From Megaera polyxenophila (GTDB lineage Bacteria; Pseudomonadota; Alphaproteobacteria; Rickettsiales; Rickettsiaceae): 64,000 nt of DNA. Every line of letters begins with the position of its first letter. The first letter of the stretch is position 1. The stretch covers positions 1,612,001-1,676,000 of the forward strand of contig NZ_CP104166.1 in the NCBI RefSeq assembly GCF_029982035.1, read 5' to 3'. Of the stretch, positions 25,534 to 34,856 are shown piece by piece. Position numbers and translations under genes: made by a program. The notes under the pieces were generated by a model. That model saw nothing but the letters and a program-made list of their open reading frames with translations, was not told where the DNA came from and ran no database searches.

Positions 25534-26964
25534 ATGTTATTGTTAGAGACAAAAAAAAATAATGGAACTCTTGAAATTATCCATTTTATTGGGATTGGAG
25601 GAATAGGAATGAGCGGTATTGCCGAGATTATGTATAATCTTGGTTATAAAGTTCAGGGGTCTGATTTATCTGCCAGTAATAATACTAAAAGACTTACAGA
25701 TATGGGAGTTCAAGTTTTTATCGGGCATGATGCAAGTAATATAACAAATGTGTCTTATGTAGTAGTTTCCTCGGCTATCAATAATAATAACCCTGAAATA
25801 AAAGAAGCTATAGAGAAAAAGATTCCGGTAATTAAAAGGGCAGAAATGCTAGCTGAGCTTATGAGGCTTAAATGTTCCATTGCTGTTTCTGGTTCGCACG
25901 GGAAAACCACTACCACTTCGCTGATCGCCTGTATGTTTGAGTCATCAGGCCTTGCCCCTACAGTTATAAACGGTGGTATTATTAATCGGAGAAAGACTAA
26001 TGCTTATATTGGCAAAAGTGACTATCTAATTGCCGAAGCTGATGAATCAGATGCAACTTTTATCAAAATTCCCTCTACTATTGCGGTAATAACCAATATC
26101 GATCCTGAGCATATGGATTTCTATAAGGATTTTACAAATTTGGTTTCTGCGTTTAAGAGTTTTATTACTAACCTACCATTTTATGGTTTTGCCGTTTTGT
26201 GCATCGACCATCCTGTTGTAAGGGAAATATCTAATCATGTTACAGAAAGGCGGATAATTACTTACGGTATTGAGTCACAAAATGCTAATATTAGAGCCTA
26301 TAATATTAAATCAGATATTTCTTCATCTAGTTTTGATGTAGAGATAAACTTACCAAATGTAGCAGGAACTACAACCATAGAGCAGGTTTCAATACCTACT
26401 CCTGGTAAACATAATGTGCTTAATTCTCTTGCGGCCATTGCTATTGGTGTAGAACTTGATTTTGGTATTAAGGCTATTAAAAATGGATTTAAGCATTTTT
26501 CAGGCGTTAAGAGGCGTTTTACCAAAGTTTGTGAATATAATGGAGCAGAAATTATAGATGATTATGCTCATCATCCGGTAGAGATAAAAGCTACCCTTGC
26601 TACTGCCAAATCTATCGCAGAAAAAAGAAAAAGCAGGGTTATTGCTATTTTCCAGCCTCATAGGTATTCGAGAGTTAAAGATTTATTTCATGATTTTACA
26701 ACATGCTTTTCAGATAGTGATAAATTATACATATTAGATATTTATGGTGCAGGAGAGATGCCGATTGATGGTATAACTTCAAGGGATTTGATAAACGAAA
26801 TGGTAAAATTAGGTGCAAGACCAGAATTTATAACCAGTCACGAGGATATTTCAGAAATCATTAGGTCTGAGGCTCATAGTGGCGATCTGATAGTTATGAT
26901 GGGTGCTGGTAGTATTTCTTCGTGGGCCTGGCAATTACCTGATAAATTTGCTAATAATAGTTAG
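25534..26964 (+). CDS. murC: UDP-N-acetylmuramate--L-alanine ligase
   Basis: MurC adds L-alanine to UDP-MurNAc, the first amino acid of the peptidoglycan stem. The 476-residue protein has the N-terminal Rossmann motif HFIGIGGIGMSGIAEIM (near residue 18), the ATP-binding P-loop SGSHGKTTTTSLIA (near 121), and the C-terminal domain with IDDYAHHPVEIKATL and IAIFQPHRYSR. It opens the murC-murB-(ELM1-like)-ddl-ftsQ run. The stop lies 4 bases before murB, so they are surely co-transcribed. Confidence 0.97.
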   Translation: MLLLETKKNNGTLEIIHFIGIGGIGMSGIAEIMYNLGYKVQGSDLSASNNTKRLTDMGVQVFIGHDASNITNVSYVVVSSAINNNNPEIKEAIEKKIPVIKRAEMLAELMRLKCSIAVSGSHGKTTTTSLIACMFESSGLAPTVINGGIINRRKTNAYIGKSDYLIAEADESDATFIKIPSTIAVITNIDPEHMDFYKDFTNLVSAFKSFITNLPFYGFAVLCIDHPVVREISNHVTERRIITYGIESQNANIRAYNIKSDISSSSFDVEINLPNVAGTTTIEQVSIPTPGKHNVLNSLAAIAIGVELDFGIKAIKNGFKHFSGVKRRFTKVCEYNGAEIIDDYAHHPVEIKATLATAKSIAEKRKSRVIAIFQPHRYSRVKDLFHDFTTCFSDSDKLYILDIYGAGEMPIDGITSRDLINEMVKLGARPEFITSHEDISEIIRSEAHSGDLIVMMGAGSISSWAWQLPDKFANNS

Positions 26965-26968
26965 TTTT

Positions 26969-27856
26969 ATGAATTTTCAGGGTATCCGAGGGGTATTTAA
27001 GCAGAATTATAATCTGAAACACCTAACCTGGCTTAAAGTAGGGGGGAGTGCCGATATATTTTTTAAGCCGGAAGATATAGAGGATCTAAAAACTTTTTTA
27101 AAAGAGAATAATAACAGGTTTCCCATTACCGTTATTGGTGCTGGGTCAAATTTAATTATCAGAGATAAAGGAATAGAGGGAGTTGTGATAAAACTGGGAA
27201 GAAATTTTACAGATATACAATTTGTTGATAATAATTTTATTGCTGCAGGTGCTGGATGTTTGAATTCCAGTTTAGCTAAATTTTGTTTAGTTAATGCCAT
27301 TACCGGGTTCGAGTTTCTTATTGGTATTCCGGGGACAGTAGGAGGAGGCGTGGCGATGAACGCCGGTTCTTATGGCTGTGAATTTAAAGATATAGTTGCT
27401 TCTGTGGAAGTATTAGATAAAGAAGGTAATTTAGTAATACTAGATATAGATCAGATCGGTTTTTCCTACAGAGCTAATTCCTTACCAAAAGATTTGATTT
27501 TTACTAGGGTTTTTTTTAAGGCAAAAAACAAGGAAGATATAAACAAAATAAAACAGAAAATGGATGAGATAAGTGCTATTAGGAGTTCTTCGCAACCAGT
27601 TAGTGAAAAAACAGGCGGCAGTACTTTTGCTAATCCAGAGGGTTTTAGGGCATGGGAACTGATAGATAAAGCTGGATTACGTAAGACAAGAGTAGGGGGT
27701 GCATGTATGTCAGAAATGCACTGTAACTTCATGATTAATGATAATAACGCTACTGCTACTGATATGGAAAATTTAGGCGAATTAATAAGGCAAAAGGTTA
27801 AGGAAAACAGCGGTATAGAATTGCAATGGGAAATTAAAAGGATAGGGAAGCTATAA
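26969..27856 (+). CDS. murB: UDP-N-acetylenolpyruvoylglucosamine reductase
   Basis: MurB reduces the enolpyruvyl group to give UDP-MurNAc, using FAD and NADPH. I chose ATG 26969 (MNFQGIRGVFKQNYNL), four bases after murC, which gives 295 residues, the normal length; the open frame extends further upstream inside murC. FAD-binding motifs are VIGAGSNLIIRD (about residue 56) and GIPGTVGGGVAMNAGSYG (about 115). The catalytic serine lies in KTGGSTFANP and the C-terminal glutamate in the SGIELQWEIKRIG end. Confidence 0.96.
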   Translation: MNFQGIRGVFKQNYNLKHLTWLKVGGSADIFFKPEDIEDLKTFLKENNNRFPITVIGAGSNLIIRDKGIEGVVIKLGRNFTDIQFVDNNFIAAGAGCLNSSLAKFCLVNAITGFEFLIGIPGTVGGGVAMNAGSYGCEFKDIVASVEVLDKEGNLVILDIDQIGFSYRANSLPKDLIFTRVFFKAKNKEDINKIKQKMDEISAIRSSSQPVSEKTGGSTFANPEGFRAWELIDKAGLRKTRVGGACMSEMHCNFMINDNNATATDMENLGELIRQKVKENSGIELQWEIKRIGKL

Positions 27857-27976
27857 AAAACCTCAATGCCCAAGTATGGTTTGGCTGGATTTTTTTCTTG
27901 TCCCTTAAATTATTATTAGTATAGTAAGGGAGGTAAAGAAATAAATACTAAACTATTCAAATTGGACATTCCTAAA

Positions 27977-29146
27977 ATGGCTAAATATATAAGATCCAAA
28001 ACCTATACTATATTAATGATACTTATAATTAGTATCAATTTTATTGAGATATCGCATGCCGGAGAAATAATTTCTATTATTAATCCGGATAATATGGGGG
28101 ATGCCAATCAAATACGCGGGGTGATGGGACAAATAAAGGCAATTAGCTCTTCTGAATGGGTTACCAAAGAGGTAAACTATCAAGAACTTGATAAGATTTC
28201 TCAAAGCTTTAAATGTTCAGATAAAGATAAAATTATTGCTATCTCATCAGGGGTTTATGGAATTGATGCTCTTAGAAGTATAGAGAAATTTAACGGGTGT
28301 AAACTTTTAAAAGTTCATGTTTCTCATCAAATTTTAAATGATTATGAGAAGCTTTTACTTACTAAAACCAACCCAGAAGGGGTCGATATAATTGCTTTAC
28401 CTAAACATGCAGTAACAGAAAATTTACGGAAAAAAGTTCAGCATTCTGGAACAAAATTGGTGGAAACAGTAGGCGTATGTCATAATTTAACTAAGGAAGA
28501 AGTAATTGATGAGTTTAAAAAACACTCTTTTTCATTTCCTGTAGTTAAAAAATATCTTGTCGTGATTTTAGGAGGAGATGTACAGATGCCTGATGGAAAG
28601 GAATGGAAACAGTATCAAGTAAACGAAGCAGAAAAATTAAGTGAGTTGGTTTTAGCAAGGACTCAGGAGAAAAATTTATATATTATTGTACTTAATGGCC
28701 CGCGTACCGGAAAGCATAATGTGGATGGAACGATTAATGAGAAAGCTCATAAAGGTGAGATAGACCATGTAACCCAGACGTTCATTACATCTGTTAGAGC
28801 TAAAACAGAAAATGTTAAGTTGTTCGATTTTCAAATTGGTATCCCAAGTTTATATAAAGCTGCTTTAGGTGGGGCGGTATTAAAAGAGGGAAGTGAAATT
28901 TGGATTCCAGGAGAGAGTACTTCCATGGTATCAGAGGCCGTGGATATAATAGATAATGTTGTAGTTTATGATCATAGTGCAATGAATCAAACTCATAGGC
29001 TTCATATTGATAGCGAATTTTCTGCAGGACGCGTTAAAAGATTGCAACCAAATGGTTTAATAATTTCTCCAGCTTTAGGAAATAAAACAAATACTGGAAA
29101 TAGTGCGGCTGCTTGTGTAGCACGAGAAACTATAAAAGCTTTATAA
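27977..29146 (+). CDS. ELM1/DUF1022-like protein with signal peptide, inside the cell-wall cluster
   Basis: I chose ATG 27977 rather than the upstream TTG 27962; it gives a basic N-terminus then a hydrophobic stretch ending ISHAGEI, a likely Sec signal peptide. The body resembles the mitochondrial-fission ELM1 (DUF1022) family: an N-terminal PDNMGDANQIRGVMGQI block for cargo-like nucleotide-sugar fold binding, a middle VVILGGDVQMPDG strand, and near the C-terminus EIWIPGESTSMVSEAVDII, which matches the family's DSxSMxSEA motif. ELM1 proteins have a glycosyltransferase-B-like fold; their bacterial role is unknown. It sits between murB and ddl, which are adjacent in Rickettsia as far as I know, so it is an added gene. 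It ends one base before ddl. Confidence 0.72.
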   Translation: MAKYIRSKTYTILMILIISINFIEISHAGEIISIINPDNMGDANQIRGVMGQIKAISSSEWVTKEVNYQELDKISQSFKCSDKDKIIAISSGVYGIDALRSIEKFNGCKLLKVHVSHQILNDYEKLLLTKTNPEGVDIIALPKHAVTENLRKKVQHSGTKLVETVGVCHNLTKEEVIDEFKKHSFSFPVVKKYLVVILGGDVQMPDGKEWKQYQVNEAEKLSELVLARTQEKNLYIIVLNGPRTGKHNVDGTINEKAHKGEIDHVTQTFITSVRAKTENVKLFDFQIGIPSLYKAALGGAVLKEGSEIWIPGESTSMVSEAVDIIDNVVVYDHSAMNQTHRLHIDSEFSAGRVKRLQPNGLIISPALGNKTNTGNSAAACVARETIKAL

Positions 29147-29147
29147 T

Positions 29148-30206
29148 ATGTCTAACGGAAATTTTAAAACTGTATATAAGGAAAAATCACTTATTGTTGA
29201 ACTTGATTCGCTGCGTGAATTAACGGATATGAAATTAATTGATTTTGTTAATTTTCAAGGTAAACCTATAGAAGGCTTCGTATCGGGAAGGAATAAAATA
29301 AAAAAGCACGTAGTAGTAATTGGCGGCGGGATGTCCGCTGAACGGGAAGTTTCATATATGTCCTCCAATGGTATTGTCAGGTCAATTATTGAACTTGGTC
29401 ATCATGTAACCTTTGTAGATATGGGAGCAGATATTGCCGTAGTATTGTTAAACTTGAAACCTGATGTTGTTTATAATGCTCTGCACGGTACTTACGGAGA
29501 AGACGGTTGCCTGCCAGGGCTTCTTAATATAATGCATATTCCTTATACCGGCCCGGGAGTTCTGGCTTCAGCGATTGCTTTAAATAAAAGGAAGTCGTGC
29601 GAAATTTTTCGATCTACCGGAATTAACATACCGAAAAGTAAACTTATCAAGAAATCAGATGGTTATACCAAAGACCCTATAAAACGTCCTTATGTTATAA
29701 AACCTCTTTCCCAAGGGTCAAGTGTTGGAGTTCAAGTTATATTTCCTGAAGATATTTTTTCCTTTGGTGATTATGATTTTCCATATGGCGATGAAATCCT
29801 AGTAGAAGAATATATAAAAGGTAGGGAAATGCAAGTGGCAGTGCTAAACGGTAGGGCAATAGGCATCCTTGAAATAAAACTATTGAAGAATAAACGTTTC
29901 TACGATTATGAAACAAAATATACTGAAGGTTTTTCTGAACATCTTCTTCCTGCTCCGGTATCGTCGGAAATATATAATAACATGAAAGCCATGGCTGAAA
30001 AGGCTTGTATTGCCCTTGATTGTGTTACCGGCATGATAAGGGTTGAGATGATATACTCCTCAGAAAAAAATGCATTATATATGTTAGAGGTTAACACTCA
30101 CCCTGGTATGACACCATTATCTATTTGTCCAGAAATTGCTACTTTAGAAAATATGTCTTATAAGGATCTTGTTAAGGAAATACTCGAGGAAGCAAGATTT
30201 GAATAA
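29148..30206 (+). CDS. ddl: D-alanine--D-alanine ligase
   Basis: Ddl joins two D-alanines with ATP for the peptidoglycan stem. The N-terminal domain carries GGGMSAEREVSYMSSNGI (about residue 59) and LHGTYGEDGCLPGLL (about 114). The ATP-grasp part carries KPLSQGSSVGVQVIF and the C-terminal MLEVNTHPGMTPLS metal/substrate motif. At 352 residues it has an N-terminal extension of about 45 residues over the E. coli enzyme. Its stop overlaps the ATG of ftsQ by one base (TAATG). Confidence 0.97.
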   Translation: MSNGNFKTVYKEKSLIVELDSLRELTDMKLIDFVNFQGKPIEGFVSGRNKIKKHVVVIGGGMSAEREVSYMSSNGIVRSIIELGHHVTFVDMGADIAVVLLNLKPDVVYNALHGTYGEDGCLPGLLNIMHIPYTGPGVLASAIALNKRKSCEIFRSTGINIPKSKLIKKSDGYTKDPIKRPYVIKPLSQGSSVGVQVIFPEDIFSFGDYDFPYGDEILVEEYIKGREMQVAVLNGRAIGILEIKLLKNKRFYDYETKYTEGFSEHLLPAPVSSEIYNNMKAMAEKACIALDCVTGMIRVEMIYSSEKNALYMLEVNTHPGMTPLSICPEIATLENMSYKDLVKEILEEARFE

Positions 30207-31018
30207 TGGCCAAAAAAAGTAAAAATACCAAGGCAACAATAAGCATTAAAAGGCGGTTAAGTCTATATTATTTGCGTTTTATCACTCTAATAAAAATTGG
30301 AATATTATTGACCTTCGCGCTTCTTTTCTTTACCGATTTGTTAAATAAGCCGAAACAAAAGTTACTTAGGCTTTTTGTTGATAAAACCGCTGAAGTGGGA
30401 TTAGTTTTTAAGCATTTGGTTATTGTAGGGCCAGTCAATATAACTGAAGAAGAGATTATAGAAGCAATAGGTGGGGACTATGGCATACCGATATATTCAT
30501 TAAATATAGATGATATTCGAAAAAGAATTGAGGATAACCCTTGGATAAAAATAGCCTTAGTGGAGAGAAAGTTACCGGACACGTTGTCTGTAACGATTAC
30601 TGAGCGAACGCCAATTGCTATTTGGCAATTTAAGCAAAAATTATATTTAATTGATGAAGAAGGTAATCGAATAAGCTCAAAAAATGTAGAAAAATTTGGG
30701 GATTTAATACACGTTGTGGGTCAGGATGCAAATGTCTATGCTCGTAGTCTTTGTGAAGATTTAGAGAAGCATCCTTCTTTAGCAAAAAAAGTTGTTTCTG
30801 CTGTACGTTATGGTCAAAGAAGATGGGATCTAAATCTAGAACAGAAAATAAACGTTAAAATGCCGGAAAAGGGTTTCCAAGAGGCTTATGATTATCTAAA
30901 TTCATTAAACAAAGAAGGCAAGCTGTTTGATCAAAATTATAAGGTAATTAACTTAAAAGATCCAAGTAAGTATTATATGGAAAAACACAAGATAAGCCAC
31001 CTATCGGTGGCAGCTTAA
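30206..31018 (+). CDS. ftsQ: Cell division protein FtsQ, C-terminus replaced by IS91-like sequence
   Basis: FtsQ is a bitopic divisome protein that recruits FtsL, FtsB and later proteins. The protein has a short cytoplasmic tail, a membrane helix at about residues 30-47, a POTRA domain (about 70-140, with FKHLVIVGPVNITEEEII and IEDNPWIKIALVERKLPDTL) and the FtsQ beta domain up to DPSKYYMEKH. The last nine or so residues (ending KISHLSVAA) come from the left end of the inserted IS91-like element; the same end is found at 52078 onward in another gene. Only the extreme C-terminus is changed, so the protein probably works. ftsA does not follow, contrary to the usual order. Confidence 0.93.
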   Translation: MAKKSKNTKATISIKRRLSLYYLRFITLIKIGILLTFALLFFTDLLNKPKQKLLRLFVDKTAEVGLVFKHLVIVGPVNITEEEIIEAIGGDYGIPIYSLNIDDIRKRIEDNPWIKIALVERKLPDTLSVTITERTPIAIWQFKQKLYLIDEEGNRISSKNVEKFGDLIHVVGQDANVYARSLCEDLEKHPSLAKKVVSAVRYGQRRWDLNLEQKINVKMPEKGFQEAYDYLNSLNKEGKLFDQNYKVINLKDPSKYYMEKHKISHLSVAA

Positions 31019-31139
31019 AAGAAGATACTCTTGACCGATAAATATTTATGGAGGATTATAATACTGGTATTTGATTTGTTTTAACTTGAGTTATAAAGAC
31101 TGAATGTTAGACATACATAAGATAATATATAATTGAGTT

Positions 31140-31394
31140 ATGAGTAACTTGCACTCTGAGCAGCATTTGGTCAATGAATTAGCGGTAAAAACTCTTAAGG
31201 CCATTTCTAAAGAGCAAGCAATTCCTTACAGCAGGATCAAAAAGATTTTTTCCGAAGGAGATAAGGAAATAGCCAAGGCTTTCTGGATAATGTTGCGAAA
31301 AATATCTCCCAATCATAAGTATAATTCTGTTTACTATTGCCCTGATTGTAAAGAATTTGATTTAGAACGCAAAGGAAGAAAGATTCCTTGGTAA
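31140..31394 (+). CDS. Small IS91-element protein with a zinc-ribbon-like Cys pair (copy 1)
   Basis: An 84-residue frame inside the element, identical to the one at 52227-52481. It is helical, with YYCPDCKEFDLERKGRKIPW at the end holding one CxxC pair. I do not recognise the family; it may be an accessory gene of the element or the remains of an N-terminal transposase extension. Confidence 0.5.
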   Translation: MSNLHSEQHLVNELAVKTLKAISKEQAIPYSRIKKIFSEGDKEIAKAFWIMLRKISPNHKYNSVYYCPDCKEFDLERKGRKIPW

Positions 31395-31449
31395 GAAAAC
31401 ATTAACTATAAGTAATTTATGGAAATAGTCGGTAAAGGAATATCTATAA

Positions 31450-32596
31450 AACATATTTTTCTAGACCGTGGTAATTGGTCTCGATTTCGCTAAAAAATAC
31501 GGCAAGCTAAGATACGGCATTATTTTCAACGTCACTAAAGTTATATCGTGTGGAACGAAATATTTAGGATTTAAACGTTATAGCTGCCGTGATTGTAACC
31601 GCAATAAATCGTAGCATTCAGCTGTAAAGGTAGGTTTTGTTCTCGTTGTGGTAAGAAACAAACGGATCAATGGGTGAGTAAGGCTAGCAATGTTCTACCA
31701 AAAACACGATGGCAGCACATTACATTTACAATGCCGGACTCTTTATGGCCGATATTTTGGCTCAATCGTGATCTGTTTGGATTGATTTCCGGTATTGCAG
31801 CAGGAATTATTAAGGAGATAGCTACAAAGAAAAATCTTGTGGTTGGTATATTTACTGCCTTACACACTTTCGGTAGAGATTTAAAACGCAATGTTCATAT
31901 CCATTTATCGGTTACTTGCGGCGGTATAAATAGCAAAGGCAAGTGGCAAAAATTATTTTTTCCTGCCGAACCTATTAAAAAAATGTGGAGACATAGAGTC
32001 CTTGAGTTATTTCGCTTTCAATATATCTCAAGTAATTTGAAGTTGCCGTCCGCATATCAAAATGCTGAGAATTTTAATAACTGGATGAGTAGTTTATACG
32101 AAATCAGTTGGTATGTTTATTTACAAAAACCATCGGATGATCATAAACGCAACATAGAATATTTAGGGCGGTATATAAAACGCCCCCTATTTCCGAGACA
32201 AGAATAGAAAATTACGACGGAAAGCAGGTAACGTTTAAATTTCTTGATCACTATAATAATACAATTGATCGCATAACTATGCCCGTGATGCAGTTCATAG
32301 CTAGTCTGATTATGCATATACCAGATCGTTATTTTCGAATGATTAGGTATTACGGTTTTTTATCTAATAGAACTAGGGGCGTACAATTACCTATCGTATA
32401 TAAGGCAATTAATCAAATCGTTCATAAGAAAACTAAGCTCATTAGTTGGAGATTAATGATTTGGTTGAATTTTAAAATAGATCCTCTGTTTTGCTATAAT
32501 TGCAATAAATGTATGAATCTGCGGCAAGTTTATTACGGTTTATCTCCGCCATTGTTATTAATAAGAATCAATGAATTATTATCAACGCCTAGATAA
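31450..32596 (+). pseudogene. IS91 family transposase, broken by frameshifts (copy 1)
   Basis: The product is a Y2 HUH transposase in pieces. Visible parts are the N-terminal zinc finger (CRDC and FCSRCGKKQTDQW), the HUH motif in NVHIHLSVTCGG (around 31894-31925), a tyrosine region with EYLGRYIKRP, and the C-terminal RYFRMIRYYGFLSNRTRG. Three shifts break the frame: one near 31490 (before KKYGKL), a one-base loss at about 31612 (absent from the other copy), and one at the C5 run near 32183, where a sixth C would restore RPPISETRIENYDGK. It cannot make a full transposase. Confidence 0.82.
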
Positions 32597-32798
32597 CATC
32601 ATTATGGCGAACACTTCTTTCACGTCTTAGCCACATAATTTGTAAAACTGAACCTATTTTTAGATAGATTCTGGCAGAGATTTTTATAAAAGTGTTGATA
32701 ATTTCTAATATTGTGGCTTGTAACTACATTTTATTAAACGAATTTTCAAAGTTTTGATTAACAATTTTTCTGGTTACAAATTTTGAAATTCCTATACT

Positions 32799-32954
32799 AT
32801 GAAATATAATTTTGCGCTCTTTCTTGAATCTAATTTTCTAACGGGTGTCTCTTTGTTTTTGTTGTTAACCATCACTATTGAATTGCAATTTTTACAAAAA
32901 ATCTATAGTCTCCAGGCTAATAATTTTAACATTATATCATGTTTTGGCGACTAA
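32799..32954 (+). CDS. Small hydrophobic ORF between the IS91-like element and plsC
   Basis: A 51-codon frame begins with ATG at the very edge of the element and overlaps the plsC start by 16 bases. It has one hydrophobic segment (TGVSLFLLLTITIELQFL) and no ribosome binding site, because its upstream DNA is the element. It may be the 3' end of a gene cut by the insertion rather than a gene in its own right. Confidence 0.3.
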   Translation: MKYNFALFLESNFLTGVSLFLLLTITIELQFLQKIYSLQANNFNIISCFGD

Positions 32955-33682
32955 GAGTTCTTGCTTTTTATTTTACACTAAGCTTGTTTGCAGTAATAAT
33001 GGGTCTTCTCTTTTGCCTTCCTGTGTATTTCTTGAATTTAGGTTATAATGTCCGGTATAAAATTGCCGAAATTTTTTCACGTATTTTTATATTTCTGGCG
33101 AAGCTTTTATGTGGTATAAAATATCAAGTCACTGGCATAGATAAATTGCCTCAAGATGGAAAACCTTATATAGTTCTTGCTAATCATCAGTCATTTTGGG
33201 AAAATCTCTTTATGCAATTGATTATTCCCAAGCATTCGTGGGTTCTCAAGAAGGAATTATTTGATATGCCTGTATTTGGCTGGGGTTTAAGAATGCTTAA
33301 TCCTGTAGCTATAGATAGAAGTAATAGCCGCTCAGTACTTCAGATATTAACTGAAGGGCAAAAAAAAATAGAACAGGGCTTGCCTCTCATAATGTTCCCA
33401 GAAGGTGGCACAGTTAAAATAGATAGAAATGTTAAATTTAAACCTAGCGCTGCTAAACTAGCAATTAATGCAAATGTTCCGATAGTGTTAATAGCTCATA
33501 ATTCCGGTGTTTTTTGGCCAAAAGGGTTTTGGTTTAGAAAACCAGGCTTGATTTCTCTAAGAGTCCTAGAAGTTATTAGTACCAAGAAGTACGAAGATCA
33601 CGATGTAAGGACACTTACTGATTACATTGAGGAAAGAATTAATAAAGAAAAAGAAATATTGGTCAGGCTGGCAAGTGGTTAA
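32939..33682 (+). CDS. plsC: 1-acyl-sn-glycerol-3-phosphate acyltransferase
   Basis: PlsC acylates lysophosphatidic acid to phosphatidic acid in membrane-lipid synthesis. The 247-residue protein has an N-terminal membrane helix (about residues 8-32) and the family motifs: NHQSFWE at residues 82-88 (the HX4D/E catalytic block in the E form), the substrate motif around residues 110-125 (FGWGLRMLNPVAIDR), and MFPEGGT near 157. It is next to lipid genes of neither kind and follows an IS91-like element, so its neighbourhood has probably been rearranged. Confidence 0.93.
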   Translation: MFWRLRVLAFYFTLSLFAVIMGLLFCLPVYFLNLGYNVRYKIAEIFSRIFIFLAKLLCGIKYQVTGIDKLPQDGKPYIVLANHQSFWENLFMQLIIPKHSWVLKKELFDMPVFGWGLRMLNPVAIDRSNSRSVLQILTEGQKKIEQGLPLIMFPEGGTVKIDRNVKFKPSAAKLAINANVPIVLIAHNSGVFWPKGFWFRKPGLISLRVLEVISTKKYEDHDVRTLTDYIEERINKEKEILVRLASG

Positions 33683-33977
33683 TCAATAAAGTAGTTTCCA
33701 CTCAGTTATTATACTTTGATTAAAATTGGAATCTATATTATCCTTTTTAAAGTTAATGCTTTAATAAAATATTAACTCGTCTTTCCGTCAAAATTCTAAA
33801 TTTTTGATGTAGTTTTAATAATTTTAAAAGTCAATCATCGCATTTTTATTTTTTTGGGGTATTTTTTTACCAAAAATATAAAATTTAGGTGCTATGATGG
33901 CAAAAATTCACAATTTACTCATGATTCTCTCTTGAGCAATGCTAATTGCTTAAATTATTAAGATTTTCGGAAAATTA
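33683..33977. other. Intergenic stretch between plsC and the IS5-like element
   Basis: No open frame or RNA gene is seen. The left end of the IS5-like element must lie in the last part, but I could not match terminal inverted repeats to the right end near 35340. Confidence 0.4.
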
Positions 33978-34856
33978 TTATGCGGTGGATTCTTTGAGAA
34001 TATTAGTGATTCTACGCAAATTCAAGCCAACGGCAGAGATAAGCGGATTAACGATATCTCCAATTATTCCCTTAAGGTAGTTTCTACCCATACGACCAAA
34101 ATTCTTTAGATGACCTATTATCGGTTCAATTGCACTTCTCCGCTTTTGCATCTTTTTGTCATCGGTTGATAAAGCTTTCTTGGTCTTGGCGGTAAAAACC
34201 TTGCCTTTTTCTTTGAAGTTATGGCCGGTGTAACCAAGATCTACAAAAATTTTGCTAGTCTCCGGACTTAGCTTGCGCAGCTCCGATACCGTTTGATCTA
34301 AAGTATGTCCGTCGTAGGGGTTACCGTGAAAAGATTTAACCCCAAGAATAAAGTTGCCTCGGCCGCTTACTGCAATCCCGACTTTGTTACCAAATTCGTA
34401 AGGTTTATTCATTTTACCCTTGCCGATACACTCTACCTCCGGAGCATGAAAGCTATAGACTATCTTATGCTCTTTTTTATAAATATCCTTGTCCTTTTTC
34501 TTAAGCACAGACTGGGCATGAATATTTTTAACTCTCGTAAAAATGGCGCTATCCTCAGCAGATAGTTCTAATTTTGATTTTTCTATACCTCTCCAGCATA
34601 TACGGATCAACCTACCTAAGCGGACTTTTAAGCTTATCATTATTTTTCTACGTTGCCTTGCTTTACTATCTTCCTTGTACTTCCAAAGCTTGATCGTCTT
34701 ATATTTAAAACTCTTGGCGTATGTCTCGTTAAGCGAAATACCAAGTCGTTTACAGAGATCTACTACTTTTGCTCTTGCGGTCTCCATTAAATGTACGTCA
34801 TGTGGATGTTTGATATTCTTAATCTGTACAGTCGTATCTATAATCGCCGATTCCAA
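33978..34856 (-). CDS. IS5-like transposase, DDE part (orfB)
   Basis: This frame carries the catalytic RNase H-like domain. The first acidic residue lies in SAIIDTTVQIKNIKHPHD, the second region in KIFVDLGYTGHNF, and the glutamate in KRRSAIEPIIGHLKNFGRM, close to the YxxR/E block of IS4/IS5-type enzymes. The coding frame is entered by a -1 shift from the upstream orfA at an A AAA AAG heptamer (minus strand, 34859-34865), which gives ALKKKDLESAIIDTTV. Family assignment to IS5 is by motif and is not certain at subgroup level. Confidence 0.8.
   Translation of the reverse strand: MESAIIDTTVQIKNIKHPHDVHLMETARAKVVDLCKRLGISLNETYAKSFKYKTIKLWKYKEDSKARQRRKIMISLKVRLGRLIRICWRGIEKSKLELSAEDSAIFTRVKNIHAQSVLKKKDKDIYKKEHKIVYSFHAPEVECIGKGKMNKPYEFGNKVGIAVSGRGNFILGVKSFHGNPYDGHTLDQTVSELRKLSPETSKIFVDLGYTGHNFKEKGKVFTAKTKKALSTDDKKMQKRRSAIEPIIGHLKNFGRMGRNYLKGIIGDIVNPLISAVGLNLRRITNILKESTA

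Larger units (their letters stand above)
30991..32799 (+). mobile_element. IS91-like element, copy 1 (about 1.8 kb)
   Basis: A unit of about 1809 bp repeated at 52078-53888 with near identity. The left end carries the palindrome GCCACCTATCGGTGGC (30995-31010), as expected of subterminal hairpins used by HUH rolling-circle elements. Both copies have no terminal inverted repeats and no target duplication that I can see. Both follow the tetramer CAAG (overlapping the boundary), a known IS91-type target. The right boundary is set by where the two copies stop matching, just after CCTATACTA, and is good to a few bases. Confidence 0.75.

Noticed and set aside
26903..26968. N-terminal extension of MurB
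   Set aside because: It lies inside murC in another frame; ATG 26969 gives the normal MurB length.
31667..31891. Antisense frame in the IS91-like element (also at 52755-52979)
   Set aside because: It is a shadow of the transposase zinc-finger/HUH region with no ribosome binding site.
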